Origin: an uncultured Mucispirillum sp.
Lineage (GTDB): Bacteria; Chrysiogenota; Deferribacteres; Deferribacterales; Mucispirillaceae
Assembly: GCA_945947845.1 (NCBI GenBank)
Contig: CAMEZN010000127.1
Span: 1 to 5,813 of the forward strand
Direction: 5' to 3'
Length of the DNA: 5,813 nt
In this document: positions 1 through 5,813 of the stretch, in pieces
Layout: each line of letters opens with the position of its first letter
How positions within the stretch are numbered: the first letter of the stretch is position 1
The notes under the pieces: model-generated
Databases searched by the model: none
Seen by the model: the letters and a program-made list of their open reading frames with translations, nothing else
What the model was told of the DNA's origin: nothing
Program-made: the position numbers and the translations under genes

Positions 1-24
1 ATAATAGGATAAAAATGGTGTGCT

Positions 25-2631
25 ATGGAAAATAACTGGATAATAACTGCAAAAGTGCATATTACAGAAGCAGATTTCAACTCTTGGCTTGCTTCCTCAG
101 CAAAATTTAATACACAGGCAGAACTTTTTAACTGTGATAGTGATGACCCATTTGTCAACATATTACTAGGTGGCTCCATTAAAGCTCCTTACAGCTCAAT
201 TGCTAACTTTTTTGCTAATGAGCTTTCTGAAATGACTTTATCTTTTGATAAAGAATCACTACTTTTATATTACAACCAGACAAGCAGCTCATTAGACTTT
301 GCATTTGAAATCAATAGATATAATGGTTTTAATACTGCTGTTTATAATACTGCAATATTTTTAAGTATTGCATCTTTTAAAAATAATGATAAAGCGGATA
401 TATGCCTTATAAGCAGTAAAGAATTTAAAAATATCTGCTATGCTGTTGAAATAAATAAAAACAGTATTAAAATCATTAAAATAAATAACCAGAATGCTGT
501 AATTCCATATAAATACAGCCTTATATATGATATGCTTCATAAAGAAGATACTCTGCAAAACTATCTGCAAAAAGATTTATATAATTTATTTTATACTTTT
601 ATTACAAAAAGACTGGAAACAGATTTAGAAGATATTATTTTATTTTCATCTGAAAAACACCCAGCCGTAATTACTCCTGATGCAAAATATAAAACTGATG
701 GAAAACATGTTCTAACAGATAAAGGTGAAATAGTTCCGAATGCAAACCCTGTTTCTTTTATATCACTTGGTGTTGGCTATGGTGCAGATAACGGCAGAGT
801 ATTTTATGGGCATATGGAAATAGAAAATGCTGATTCATCTTCATTCTTTGTATTAAATTACGGCTATGCAAAAGACAAATCCTATGCCTATTATAATGGA
901 GAGCCGATATGCAAATTAAGCTGTAATTTTAGAGTATTTAAACAAAGTGATGGCTATGCAACAGACAATATCAATGTCTACTATAAAGGAATTATGCTAG
1001 AAGACAGCAACCCAATGGCTTTTCGCTTAATTGGTGATACTAATTTTGTTAATGCTGAATATTTAGCTGCTGATAATGTATGCACATATAGAAATGGTCA
1101 AAGTATTGAACATATTGATAATGAAACAGTTATATCTATTGGTAAAAACTTTTTTAAAGATAAAAATAAAGTGTATTATTTGACAACACCTTTAAATATG
1201 CTAAATCCAGATGATGCAAGAGTATTAAATGAGTATTATATTACAGATAAAACAAAAGCATATTTTTGTGATAAAAATGGAGCAGTATTATTAGAGCATG
1301 TTAACCCTGTTGGGCTCCAAGTTCGTTCTCGTATTGCAGCAGATAATATTAATGTATTTTTTAAAGGTAAAATCATTGACGGTTTAGACGGTTCAAAAGT
1401 AAATATTCAAAGCGATAATTTCAGCGGATATTTAAGCGATGGAAACCTTGTATATTATTATATGGAAAAAGTAAATGCAGACCCGCTTACATTTAAGGAA
1501 TTAGATTTTGGCTACGGCTCTGATGGTAAAAATTTATTCTTTAAAGGAGAAGTAGTTAAACAAGGTAATTTTCAATCAGTAATATCTCTTTTTGATAGTT
1601 CCATTACAGATACAGCAAATACTTTTTCAGATGTAGATATTATTGAACTTGGCAATACATATAAACGGATAAAAAATAAAATATATTACAGCTCTATCTT
1701 ACTTGAAAATGCTGATGCTGAAACATTTGAAGTAATGTGTGTAAATACCCCAAAAGGCGATATTACTACATTTTATGCAAAAGATAAAAATCATATCTAT
1801 TATAAAGAAAGGCTTGTTCAGCAAGCAGATATTTCAACTTTTTCAATACTTCTACACCCAGATTATGATACAATTATAGACTATATTCCAAAAACTGCTG
1901 TTGATAGCAAATATACATATTTTAAAGATAGTATTATACCAGATATTAATCCTAATACTGTTTACCCATTTATAATACACAGAGCATGGCAGGCTGAAAC
2001 AAATATTATTTATAAAGGTAAAGTTATTAAAAACATAGATTTAGATAATTTTCATAAAATAGAAGGCGATATTTATACGGATAATAAAAGAGTATATTAT
2101 AAAATACTCCCTATTGAAAATATAAACCCTGAAAAAGTTATTATACTTTCTAATAACTATATCAAAGATGATAACGGGCTTTGTTATTTAGAAGAAGACT
2201 GGGAAGGATATTTAACAGCTAATTCCTTTACACCACATATTAATAGTTTTGATATACTGCCAGAAAATACTGCATTTTCTTTTGACAGATATAAAGTATA
2301 TTTTAAAGGCATAGAAATATCAAATATTGATTTAAACTCAATACATATGATAGGTGATAATTATTTACAAGATAAAGACAATATATACTGTGGCAACATA
2401 AAGCTTGAAAATGCAGACACATCATATTTTATGCTTCTAGGTGAAGGCTATGCTTCTGATGGTAAAAATACATATTATCAAGCAAAACAATTAGATACAA
2501 AAAATATGCTTCATGTTTTAGGAAACGGTTATGCAACAGACGGCACAACTTTTTGGCTTTATGGTTCAGTATTAAGCAACCCATATGAACATCAATATAT
2601 TACAGATATATTAGGCCAAGGTTTTGCATAA
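25..2631 (+). CDS. DKNYY-repeat protein, large, probably cytoplasmic
   Basis: An 868-residue protein built mostly of degenerate repeats that match the DKNYY family signature (Pfam DKNYY). The motif has the shape GYxxDxxxVYYKGxxI followed by an Asn/Asp-rich turn and a hydrophobic strand. Aromatic cores lie near residues 259, 288, 318, 354, 383, 412, 444, 476, 504, 553, 591, 630, 661, 690, 719, 758, 787, 816 and 843. The commonest spacing is 28-30 residues, with longer steps of 36-49 where inserts occur. Clear examples are DNINVYYKG (314-322), DKNKVYY (379-385) and DNKRVYYK (686-693). Residues 1-215 are not repetitive and match nothing I recognise. There is no signal peptide or membrane segment, so it is probably cytoplasmic. 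The family has no established biochemical function; tandem beta-rich units suggest a binding scaffold (inference). An in-frame TAA at 10-12 makes ATG 25 the first possible start. No good ribosome site is visible: AGGAT at 6-10 is 14 bases away. The protein ends mid-repeat at LGQGFA. Confidence 0.86.
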   Translation: MENNWIITAKVHITEADFNSWLASSAKFNTQAELFNCDSDDPFVNILLGGSIKAPYSSIANFFANELSEMTLSFDKESLLLYYNQTSSSLDFAFEINRYNGFNTAVYNTAIFLSIASFKNNDKADICLISSKEFKNICYAVEINKNSIKIIKINNQNAVIPYKYSLIYDMLHKEDTLQNYLQKDLYNLFYTFITKRLETDLEDIILFSSEKHPAVITPDAKYKTDGKHVLTDKGEIVPNANPVSFISLGVGYGADNGRVFYGHMEIENADSSSFFVLNYGYAKDKSYAYYNGEPICKLSCNFRVFKQSDGYATDNINVYYKGIMLEDSNPMAFRLIGDTNFVNAEYLAADNVCTYRNGQSIEHIDNETVISIGKNFFKDKNKVYYLTTPLNMLNPDDARVLNEYYITDKTKAYFCDKNGAVLLEHVNPVGLQVRSRIAADNINVFFKGKIIDGLDGSKVNIQSDNFSGYLSDGNLVYYYMEKVNADPLTFKELDFGYGSDGKNLFFKGEVVKQGNFQSVISLFDSSITDTANTFSDVDIIELGNTYKRIKNKIYYSSILLENADAETFEVMCVNTPKGDITTFYAKDKNHIYYKERLVQQADISTFSILLHPDYDTIIDYIPKTAVDSKYTYFKDSIIPDINPNTVYPFIIHRAWQAETNIIYKGKVIKNIDLDNFHKIEGDIYTDNKRVYYKILPIENINPEKVIILSNNYIKDDNGLCYLEEDWEGYLTANSFTPHINSFDILPENTAFSFDRYKVYFKGIEISNIDLNSIHMIGDNYLQDKDNIYCGNIKLENADTSYFMLLGEGYASDGKNTYYQAKQLDTKNMLHVLGNGYATDGTTFWLYGSVLSNPYEHQYITDILGQGFA

Positions 2632-2640
2632 AATAAAAAC
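2629..2640 (-). terminator. Putative rnpB 3' U-tract terminator
   Basis: Directly after the 3' strand of rnpB helix P1, the minus strand reads G, five T, A, four T. This is a U-tract of the kind found at intrinsic terminators. No separate local GC-rich hairpin lies between rnpB and the tract, so the only adjacent stem is the long-range P1 helix. The tract overlaps the stop codon of the convergent DKNYY gene. Termination here is inferred. Transcription might instead run on and be trimmed to the mature RNA end. Confidence 0.45.
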
Positions 2641-2993
2641 GGGATTTACTATAAGCCGGATTCTGTTCCTGTAAAAACAGGCGGCAGTCATTTCTCTAGA
2701 TTATTAATTGCTTAATAATTCAAGCAGCCTACCCGCTGGAAAAATGGGCTGAGCAACCCGTTCCAGCCTATTTGCCTTGCACTTAATGGGGCTTGTTCCC
2801 ATACTTTTGTTACCAAAAGCAGAGGTGGGCTCTTACCCTCACCTTTTCACCCTTACTGCTAATGCAGCGGTTATTTTCTGTAACGCTTTCCCCGCATTGC
2901 TGCGAACTGATGTTATCAGTCATTATGCTCATATAGTGTCCGGACTTTCCTCTCGTAATAAACTATTACCAGCGACTGCCCGTAAATCCCAGT
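2640..2993 (-). ncRNA. rnpB: RNase P RNA, bacterial class A
   Basis: This is the catalytic RNA of ribonuclease P, which with the RnpA protein removes 5' leaders from pre-tRNAs. Read on the minus strand it has the universal blocks GAGGAAAGTCCGGAC, ACAGAAAATAACCGC, GGGTAGGCTGCTTGA and ACAGAATCCGGCTTATAG. Helices can be paired by eye. P1 is 2982-2990 with 2641-2649 (9 bp) and P2 is 2974-2980 with 2683-2689 (7 bp). P3 is a short hairpin near 2956-2970. P4 is 2939-2943 with 2656-2660. P16 is 2761-2767 with 2735-2741, and P17 is 2756-2759 with 2746-2749. The P17 loop (2750-2755) pairs perfectly with 2926-2931 as pseudoknot P6, and P6 with P16/P17 marks class A. P18 (2700-2719) is an 8-bp AT stem with a GCAA tetraloop. 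A hairpin at 2668-2681 is in the P19 position, which E. coli lacks. The exact ends are estimates. A 73-codon open frame at 2777-2998 (+) is an artefact of this RNA gene. Confidence 0.97.
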
Positions 2994-3000
2994 TATAAAT

Positions 3001-3030
3001 ATAATATATTTATGTAAAAATCAATATGAA
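3001..3030 (-). promoter_or_regulatory. Candidate rnpB promoter
   Basis: On the minus strand, TTCATA (3030-3025, 4 of 6 to the sigma-70 -35 consensus) and TATTAT (3006-3001, 5 of 6 to the -10) are separated by 18 bp. Initiation about 7 bases downstream, near 2994, would place the RNA 5' end two or three bases before helix P1, as expected for rnpB. The background is very AT-rich, so chance -10 matches are common; the agreement with the RNA end is the main support. Confidence 0.5.
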
Positions 3031-3031
3031 C

Positions 3032-3055
3032 TTTTATTAATATATATTAATAAAA
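3032..3055. repeat. Perfect 24-bp AT-only palindrome
   Basis: Positions 3032-3043 are exactly the reverse complement of 3044-3055; the two arms are TTTTATTAATAT and ATATTAATAAAA, with no loop. It begins 4 bases past the membrane-protein stop codon and ends just upstream of the rnpB -35 hexamer. It could be a weak stem-loop ending the membrane-protein transcript, an AT-rich upstream element for rnpB, or a dyad for a DNA-binding protein. With A and T only and no clean U-tract following on the minus strand, it would be a poor intrinsic terminator. The symmetry is seen directly; any role is conjecture. Confidence 0.5.
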
Positions 3056-3059
3056 AATA

Positions 3060-3722
3060 TTACCTATATATTATAAAAGAAAATAATAGATTAACCACTA
3101 AAATACATACAAAAAATATTAGACCAAACCTAGATACTTTTTTTGCATCTTTTTTTAATAAAATATTTTCATAGTCAAGTGATAGTTTATATTTTTTATA
3201 AACAACCATAAAAATAACAGGCACAAATACAGTCATTTCTAATATAAATAACAAAAATTCAGCAATTATCTGCCCGTTACCATGATGAAAAATTAAAATA
3301 GAAACAAATATTAAAATACCCGCTAATGGTAAAATAAACCAAAATAAAAGCATATATAATAAAAAGTAATATATGTTTTTCCTTTTCTTCACATAAGATA
3401 TAATAATGGCTGCAATATATATTAAAAAAAGTAAAATAAATATCAATGTATAGTTTCCTGTTTTTTCAAACAATGTAAAAAATAACAATCCAAAAGCAAT
3501 AGTTGAAAATAAAAGCAGAAAGATATATTTCATGCTTGATTTCAGATTATCTATATTATTAGCTTTTACTGCCAGATAAAAAAATATAACAGTTAATATA
3601 ACTAAAAGAAACTGTATGTATTCGTCCAGCATAATATTTCCATCATCATAAATAAAAAGTCTATAAATGCAAAGAAATGCACATAAAACAAATAACAATC
3701 TTATAAATATAATTTTTTTCAT
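3060..3722 (-). CDS. Small seven-helix integral membrane protein, function unknown
   Basis: A 220-residue, very hydrophobic protein that I do not recognise. Probable membrane segments are at residues 4-24, 36-53, 65-84, 91-110, 117-144, 152-175 and 199-218. Lys/Arg clusters fall at the N-terminus (KK, 2-3), in loop 53-65, at KKRK (112-115) and in the 176-198 loop (KKYK, KKDAKK). Acidic or neutral loops occupy 25-35, 85-90 and 145-151. By the positive-inside rule this gives N-terminus in, C-terminus out, with seven crossings. No catalytic or transport motif is visible. I chose ATG at 3722 because AAGGAA (3733-3728) sits 5 bases upstream. A longer reading from TTG at 3746 adds 8 residues but would place that ribosome site inside the gene. 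It stands alone, diverging from pccB and with rnpB downstream in the same direction. Its AT content is higher than that of pccB. It is probably a real gene, since the topology is coherent and expression signals are present. Confidence 0.75.
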   Translation of the reverse strand: MKKIIFIRLLFVLCAFLCIYRLFIYDDGNIMLDEYIQFLLVILTVIFFYLAVKANNIDNLKSSMKYIFLLLFSTIAFGLLFFTLFEKTGNYTLIFILLFLIYIAAIIISYVKKRKNIYYFLLYMLLFWFILPLAGILIFVSILIFHHGNGQIIAEFLLFILEMTVFVPVIFMVVYKKYKLSLDYENILLKKDAKKVSRFGLIFFVCILVVNLLFSFIIYR

Positions 3723-3727
3723 TACAA

Positions 3728-3733
3728 TTCCTT
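3728..3733 (-). promoter_or_regulatory. Ribosome binding site deciding the membrane-protein start
   Basis: AAGGAA on the minus strand, 5 bases before ATG 3722. It supports the shorter 220-residue protein over the TTG-initiated 228-residue reading, which would start upstream of this site. Confidence 0.7.
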
Positions 3734-3767
3734 TATAAAATATCAAAAATAAACTCTATAACTAATT

Positions 3768-3796
3768 ATAATATAATAATAAAAATTTTTTTTCAA
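3768..3796 (-). promoter_or_regulatory. Candidate promoter of the membrane-protein gene
   Basis: On the minus strand, TTGAAA (3796-3791, 5 of 6 to -35) is followed after 17 bp by TATTAT (3773-3768, 5 of 6 to -10). Initiation near 3761 would give a leader of about 39 bases. A perfect TATAAT overlaps at 3770-3765, but at a 20-bp spacing from the same -35. AT-rich background tempers confidence. Confidence 0.5.
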
Positions 3797-3840
3797 ATAT
3801 ATTGTAAAAAAATACTTTCAAGTAAGCTAAAAATAATATA

Positions 3841-3869
3841 TTTACTTATTTAGAATTATGCTATATAAT
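3841..3869 (+). promoter_or_regulatory. Candidate distal promoter of the pccB operon
   Basis: TTTACT (3841-3846, 4 of 6 to -35), a 17-bp spacer and a perfect TATAAT (3864-3869). Initiation near 3876 would leave a leader of about 124 bases before pccB. No riboswitch or attenuator fold is recognisable in that leader. This may be a second start for the operon, or a chance match in AT-rich DNA. Confidence 0.35.
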
Positions 3870-3934
3870 ATATCCGCCTTAAATTTTCAACTAAAACAAA
3901 TCTTATAAAATACTTTTTTTATCCTAATTTATGG

Positions 3935-3963
3935 TTGACATATTATTTTTTATGGTGTTGAAT
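3935..3963 (+). promoter_or_regulatory. Candidate proximal promoter of the pccB operon
   Basis: A perfect TTGACA (3935-3940) is followed at 17 bp by TTGAAT (3958-3963, 4 of 6 to -10), with AT-rich DNA upstream. Initiation near 3970 would give a leader of about 30 bases containing the pccB ribosome site. The perfect -35 and ideal spacing make it the better of the two candidates for pccB. Confidence 0.5.
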
Positions 3964-3999
3964 ATATCATATACTAAATTCATTAAGGAGTCATAGCCT

Positions 4000-5544
4000 A
4001 TGAAGGAAAAAATTGAAAAACTCAGGGAACTGTCTTCACAAGCAGAGCTTGGCGGCGGTATCCAAAGAATTGAAAAACAACATCAGGCTGGTAAACTTAC
4101 TGCCAGAGAAAGAATTGACCTTCTTCTCGATAAAGGCACTTTCATGGAGTTTGATAAATTTGTTACACATCGCTGCACAAACTTTGGTATGGAAAAGCAA
4201 AAATATCTAGGGGACGGTGTTGTTACTGGAACAGGTCTTATAAATGGCAGAACAGTTTTTGTATTTGCACAAGACTTTACAGTTTTTGGTGGTTCATTAT
4301 CAAAAACTTTATCAGAAAAAATATGTAAAATAATGGATATGGCTGTTAATATGGGAGCTCCTGTTATAGGCTTAAATGATTCAGGTGGTGCCCGTATACA
4401 AGAAGGTGTTCAATCATTAGCAGGTTATGCTGATATTTTCCTTAGAAATACACTTTCATCAGGTGTTATTCCTCAAATCAGTGCTATTATGGGACCATGT
4501 GCCGGTGGTGCTGTTTATTCTCCTGCATTAACTGACTTTATCTTTATGGTAAAAGATACAAGTTATATGTTTTTAACAGGTCCAGATGTAATTAAAACAG
4601 TTACAAATGAAGATGTTACAAAAGAAGATTTAGGTGGCTGCTCTGTGCATAATGCTACAAGTGGTGTTGCTCACTTTGCTACTGAAAATGATACTGATTG
4701 TATTGTTAAAGTTAGAGAGTTAATGTCATTCCTTCCACAAAACAACATGGAAGAAGCACCATTTAAAGCTACAATAGATGATGCAAACAGGCTGGAACCA
4801 AGCCTTGAAACAATTGTGCCAGATAATCCAAATATGCCTTATGATATGAAAGAAGTTATCAAAAAAGTTGTTGATGACGGCCACTTTTTTGAAGTTCAGG
4901 AAGATTTTGCAAAAAATATTATTATAGGCTATGCTAGGTTAAATGGTAAAACTGTTGGTATAGTTGCCAATCAGCCGCAAGTTTTAGCAGGTGCATTAAA
5001 TGTTGACGCATCAGTTAAAGCTGGTAGATTTGTTCGTTTTTGTGATGCTTTTAATATACCATTATTAACATTAGTAGATGTTCCGGGGTTTATGCCGGGT
5101 GTAAGCGAAGAAAAAGGTGGTATTATCCGTCATGGTGCTAAACTTTTATATGCTTACTGCGAAGCAACAGTGCCAAAAGTTACATTAATTACTAGAAAAG
5201 CTTATGGTGGTGCATATGATGTTATGAGCTCTAAACATTTAAGGGGCGATATTAACTATGCTTACCCTACTGCTGAAATTGCAGTTATGGGGCCAGAAGG
5301 TGCTGTTAAAATTCTTTCTCGTAAAGATATTGCAGAAGCAAGCGACCCTGCTGCAAAAGAAAAAGAACTTGTTCAAGAATACAGAGACACTTTTGCAAAC
5401 CCATATAGAGCAGCAGAGCTTGGCTATATAGATGAAATTATTGAGCCAGCAGTTACTAGACCAAAACTTATTCGTGCATTTGAAATGCTTGCTAATAAAC
5501 GTGTAGGCAATCTGCCTCGTAAACATGGTAATATACCACTCTAG
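4000..5544 (+). CDS. pccB: Propionyl-CoA carboxylase beta subunit (carboxyltransferase)
   Basis: This subunit transfers the carboxyl group from carboxybiotin to propionyl-CoA, making methylmalonyl-CoA in the cytoplasm. At 514 residues it is full length for the family and has both crotonase-fold halves. The N-terminal half (to about 260) binds acyl-CoA, with [10 protein letters not shown] (127-136) and the oxyanion-hole segment GPCAGGA (165-171). The C-terminal half binds carboxybiotin, with VDVPGFMPG (359-367), [20 protein letters not shown] (373-392) and a second glycine pair at AYGGAYD (401-407). The start of the protein, the VTNEDVT block (201-207) and the RKHGNIPL end closely resemble mitochondrial PCCB as I remember it. 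Asp407 in [10 protein letters not shown] matches the propionyl-CoA type, whereas many methylmalonyl-CoA decarboxylase alpha subunits have GGAYIAM there. Decarboxylase or acetyl-CoA carboxylase use remains possible. AAGGAG at 3985-3990, 9 bases upstream, supports ATG 4000. The next gene, 15 bp on, encodes the biotin carboxylase partner. Confidence 0.93.
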   Translation: MKEKIEKLRELSSQAELGGGIQRIEKQHQAGKLTARERIDLLLDKGTFMEFDKFVTHRCTNFGMEKQKYLGDGVVTGTGLINGRTVFVFAQDFTVFGGSLSKTLSEKICKIMDMAVNMGAPVIGLNDSGGARIQEGVQSLAGYADIFLRNTLSSGVIPQISAIMGPCAGGAVYSPALTDFIFMVKDTSYMFLTGPDVIKTVTNEDVTKEDLGGCSVHNATSGVAHFATENDTDCIVKVRELMSFLPQNNMEEAPFKATIDDANRLEPSLETIVPDNPNMPYDMKEVIKKVVDDGHFFEVQEDFAKNIIIGYARLNGKTVGIVANQPQVLAGALNVDASVKAGRFVRFCDAFNIPLLTLVDVPGFMPGVSEEKGGIIRHGAKLLYAYCEATVPKVTLITRKAYGGAYDVMSSKHLRGDINYAYPTAEIAVMGPEGAVKILSRKDIAEASDPAAKEKELVQEYRDTFANPYRAAELGYIDEIIEPAVTRPKLIRAFEMLANKRVGNLPRKHGNIPL

Positions 5545-5559
5545 GTTAAGGAGAAAGAT

Positions 5560-5813
5560 ATGGCAAAAATAACAAAAGTTTTAGCTGCTAACCGTGGAGA
5601 AATAGCTATCAGGGTATTCCGTGCTGCAAAAATGCTTCGCCTTGAAACTGTTGCGATATATACTCATGTTGATAGAGGTGCTCCTCATGTTAGATATGCT
5701 GATGAAGCATACTGTATATCAGAAAATGAAGAAGATACTTCTTACTTAAAACCTGAAAAAATATTAGAAATTGCTAAAAAAACAGGTGCAGCAATTCACC
5801 CCGGATATGGCTT
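5560..5813 (+). CDS. Biotin carboxylase subunit (accC/pccA type), 5' part only
   Basis: The first 84 codons of a biotin carboxylase, cut by the window edge. This enzyme uses ATP and bicarbonate to carboxylate biotin carried on a carrier domain, and the carboxyl group is then passed on by the carboxyltransferase, here PccB. Diagnostic motifs are [18 protein letters not shown] (6-23), the [10 protein letters not shown] segment (44-53) and AIHPGYG (78-84); all belong to the N-terminal biotin carboxylase domain (pre-ATP-grasp). The start is set by AAGGAG (5548-5553), 6 bases before ATG 5560. The 15-bp gap after pccB implies one transcript. The missing 3' part would show whether the protein is a lone biotin carboxylase (about 450-500 residues), a longer PccA with its own biotin carrier domain, or a pyruvate carboxylase A subunit. 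The operon context favours an acyl-CoA carboxylase role. Confidence 0.92.
   Translation, partial: MAKITKVLAANRGEIAIRVFRAAKMLRLETVAIYTHVDRGAPHVRYADEAYCISENEEDTSYLKPEKILEIAKKTGAAIHPGYG

Noticed and set aside
15..35. Six-codon frame (MVCYGK) overlapping the DKNYY start, with AGGAT 4 bases upstream
   Set aside because: It could in principle couple translation to ATG 25, but the ribosome site is weak and such short frames are common by chance. The upstream context lies outside the window.
361..570. 69-codon open frame on the minus strand
   Set aside because: It lies inside the DKNYY-repeat gene in another frame. AT-rich codons leave few minus-strand stops, and there is no expression signal.
2777..2998. 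73-codon open frame on the plus strand
   Set aside because: It lies wholly antisense to rnpB, whose conserved blocks and helices explain the sequence, and it has no ribosome site or recognisable protein features.
3723..3746. TTG-initiated extension of the membrane protein by 8 residues
   Set aside because: The good Shine-Dalgarno sequence at 3728-3733 lies inside this extension and points to ATG 3722.
3820..3847. Inverted repeat AAGTAA / TTACTT
   Set aside because: Only 6 bp with a 16-base AT-rich loop, which is expected by chance in this composition.
4013..4210. 65-codon open frame on the plus strand within pccB
   Set aside because: It is an out-of-frame shadow of a strongly conserved gene.
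5239..5526. 95-codon open frame on the minus strand within pccB
   Set aside because: It is antisense to conserved PccB sequence, and its Cys/Phe/Asn-rich composition is typical of a shadow frame.
1..5813. CRISPR array, insertion sequence, tRNA, toxin-antitoxin or phage module
   Set aside because: I saw no regularly spaced identical repeats, terminal inverted repeats with a transposase, tRNA cloverleaf or toxin-like gene pair. The repeats in the first gene are protein-level and diverged at the DNA level.

Overview
The window is strongly AT-rich bacterial DNA with ordinary Shine-Dalgarno signals (AAGGAG-type) and a class A (ancestral-type) RNase P RNA. The class A RNA argues against Bacillus-type Firmicutes, which carry class B. 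A low-GC anaerobic Gram-negative lineage would fit: AT-rich codon use, a DKNYY-repeat protein, and a propionyl-CoA carboxylase with a separate biotin carboxylase gene. Deferribacterota such as Mucispirillum is one possibility. That placement is inference and weakly held.

Layout. (1) 25-2631 (+) is a large, probably cytoplasmic protein with about 19 degenerate DKNYY-type repeats behind a unique N-terminal region. (2) About 2640-2993 (-) is rnpB, the RNase P RNA. Its helices P1, P2, P3, P4, P6, P16, P17, P18 and P19 can all be paired by eye. It converges tail-to-tail with the first gene, leaving about 9 bp between the stop codon and helix P1. (3) 3060-3722 (-) is a small seven-helix membrane protein of unknown function, lying just upstream of rnpB in the same orientation. 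(4) 3723-3999 is a divergent, very AT-rich intergenic region with a plausible promoter for the membrane gene and two candidate promoters for the carboxylase genes. (5) 4000-5544 (+) is a propionyl-CoA carboxylase beta subunit (PccB). (6) 5560 to the window end (+) is the start of a biotin carboxylase gene, 15 bp behind pccB and so very likely in the same operon.

How the genes work together. PccB and the downstream biotin carboxylase should be two parts of one biotin-dependent acyl-CoA carboxylase. It would interconvert propionyl-CoA and methylmalonyl-CoA, linking propionate and odd-chain or branched substrates to succinyl-CoA. rnpB supplies the catalytic RNA for tRNA 5' maturation. No functional tie is visible between these genes and the DKNYY or membrane genes.

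I see no mobile element, CRISPR array, tRNA or obvious new defence system. The most curious point is that, in frame directly after the DKNYY gene's stop codon, the DNA continues to spell a good DKNYY repeat motif that lies inside antisense rnpB.
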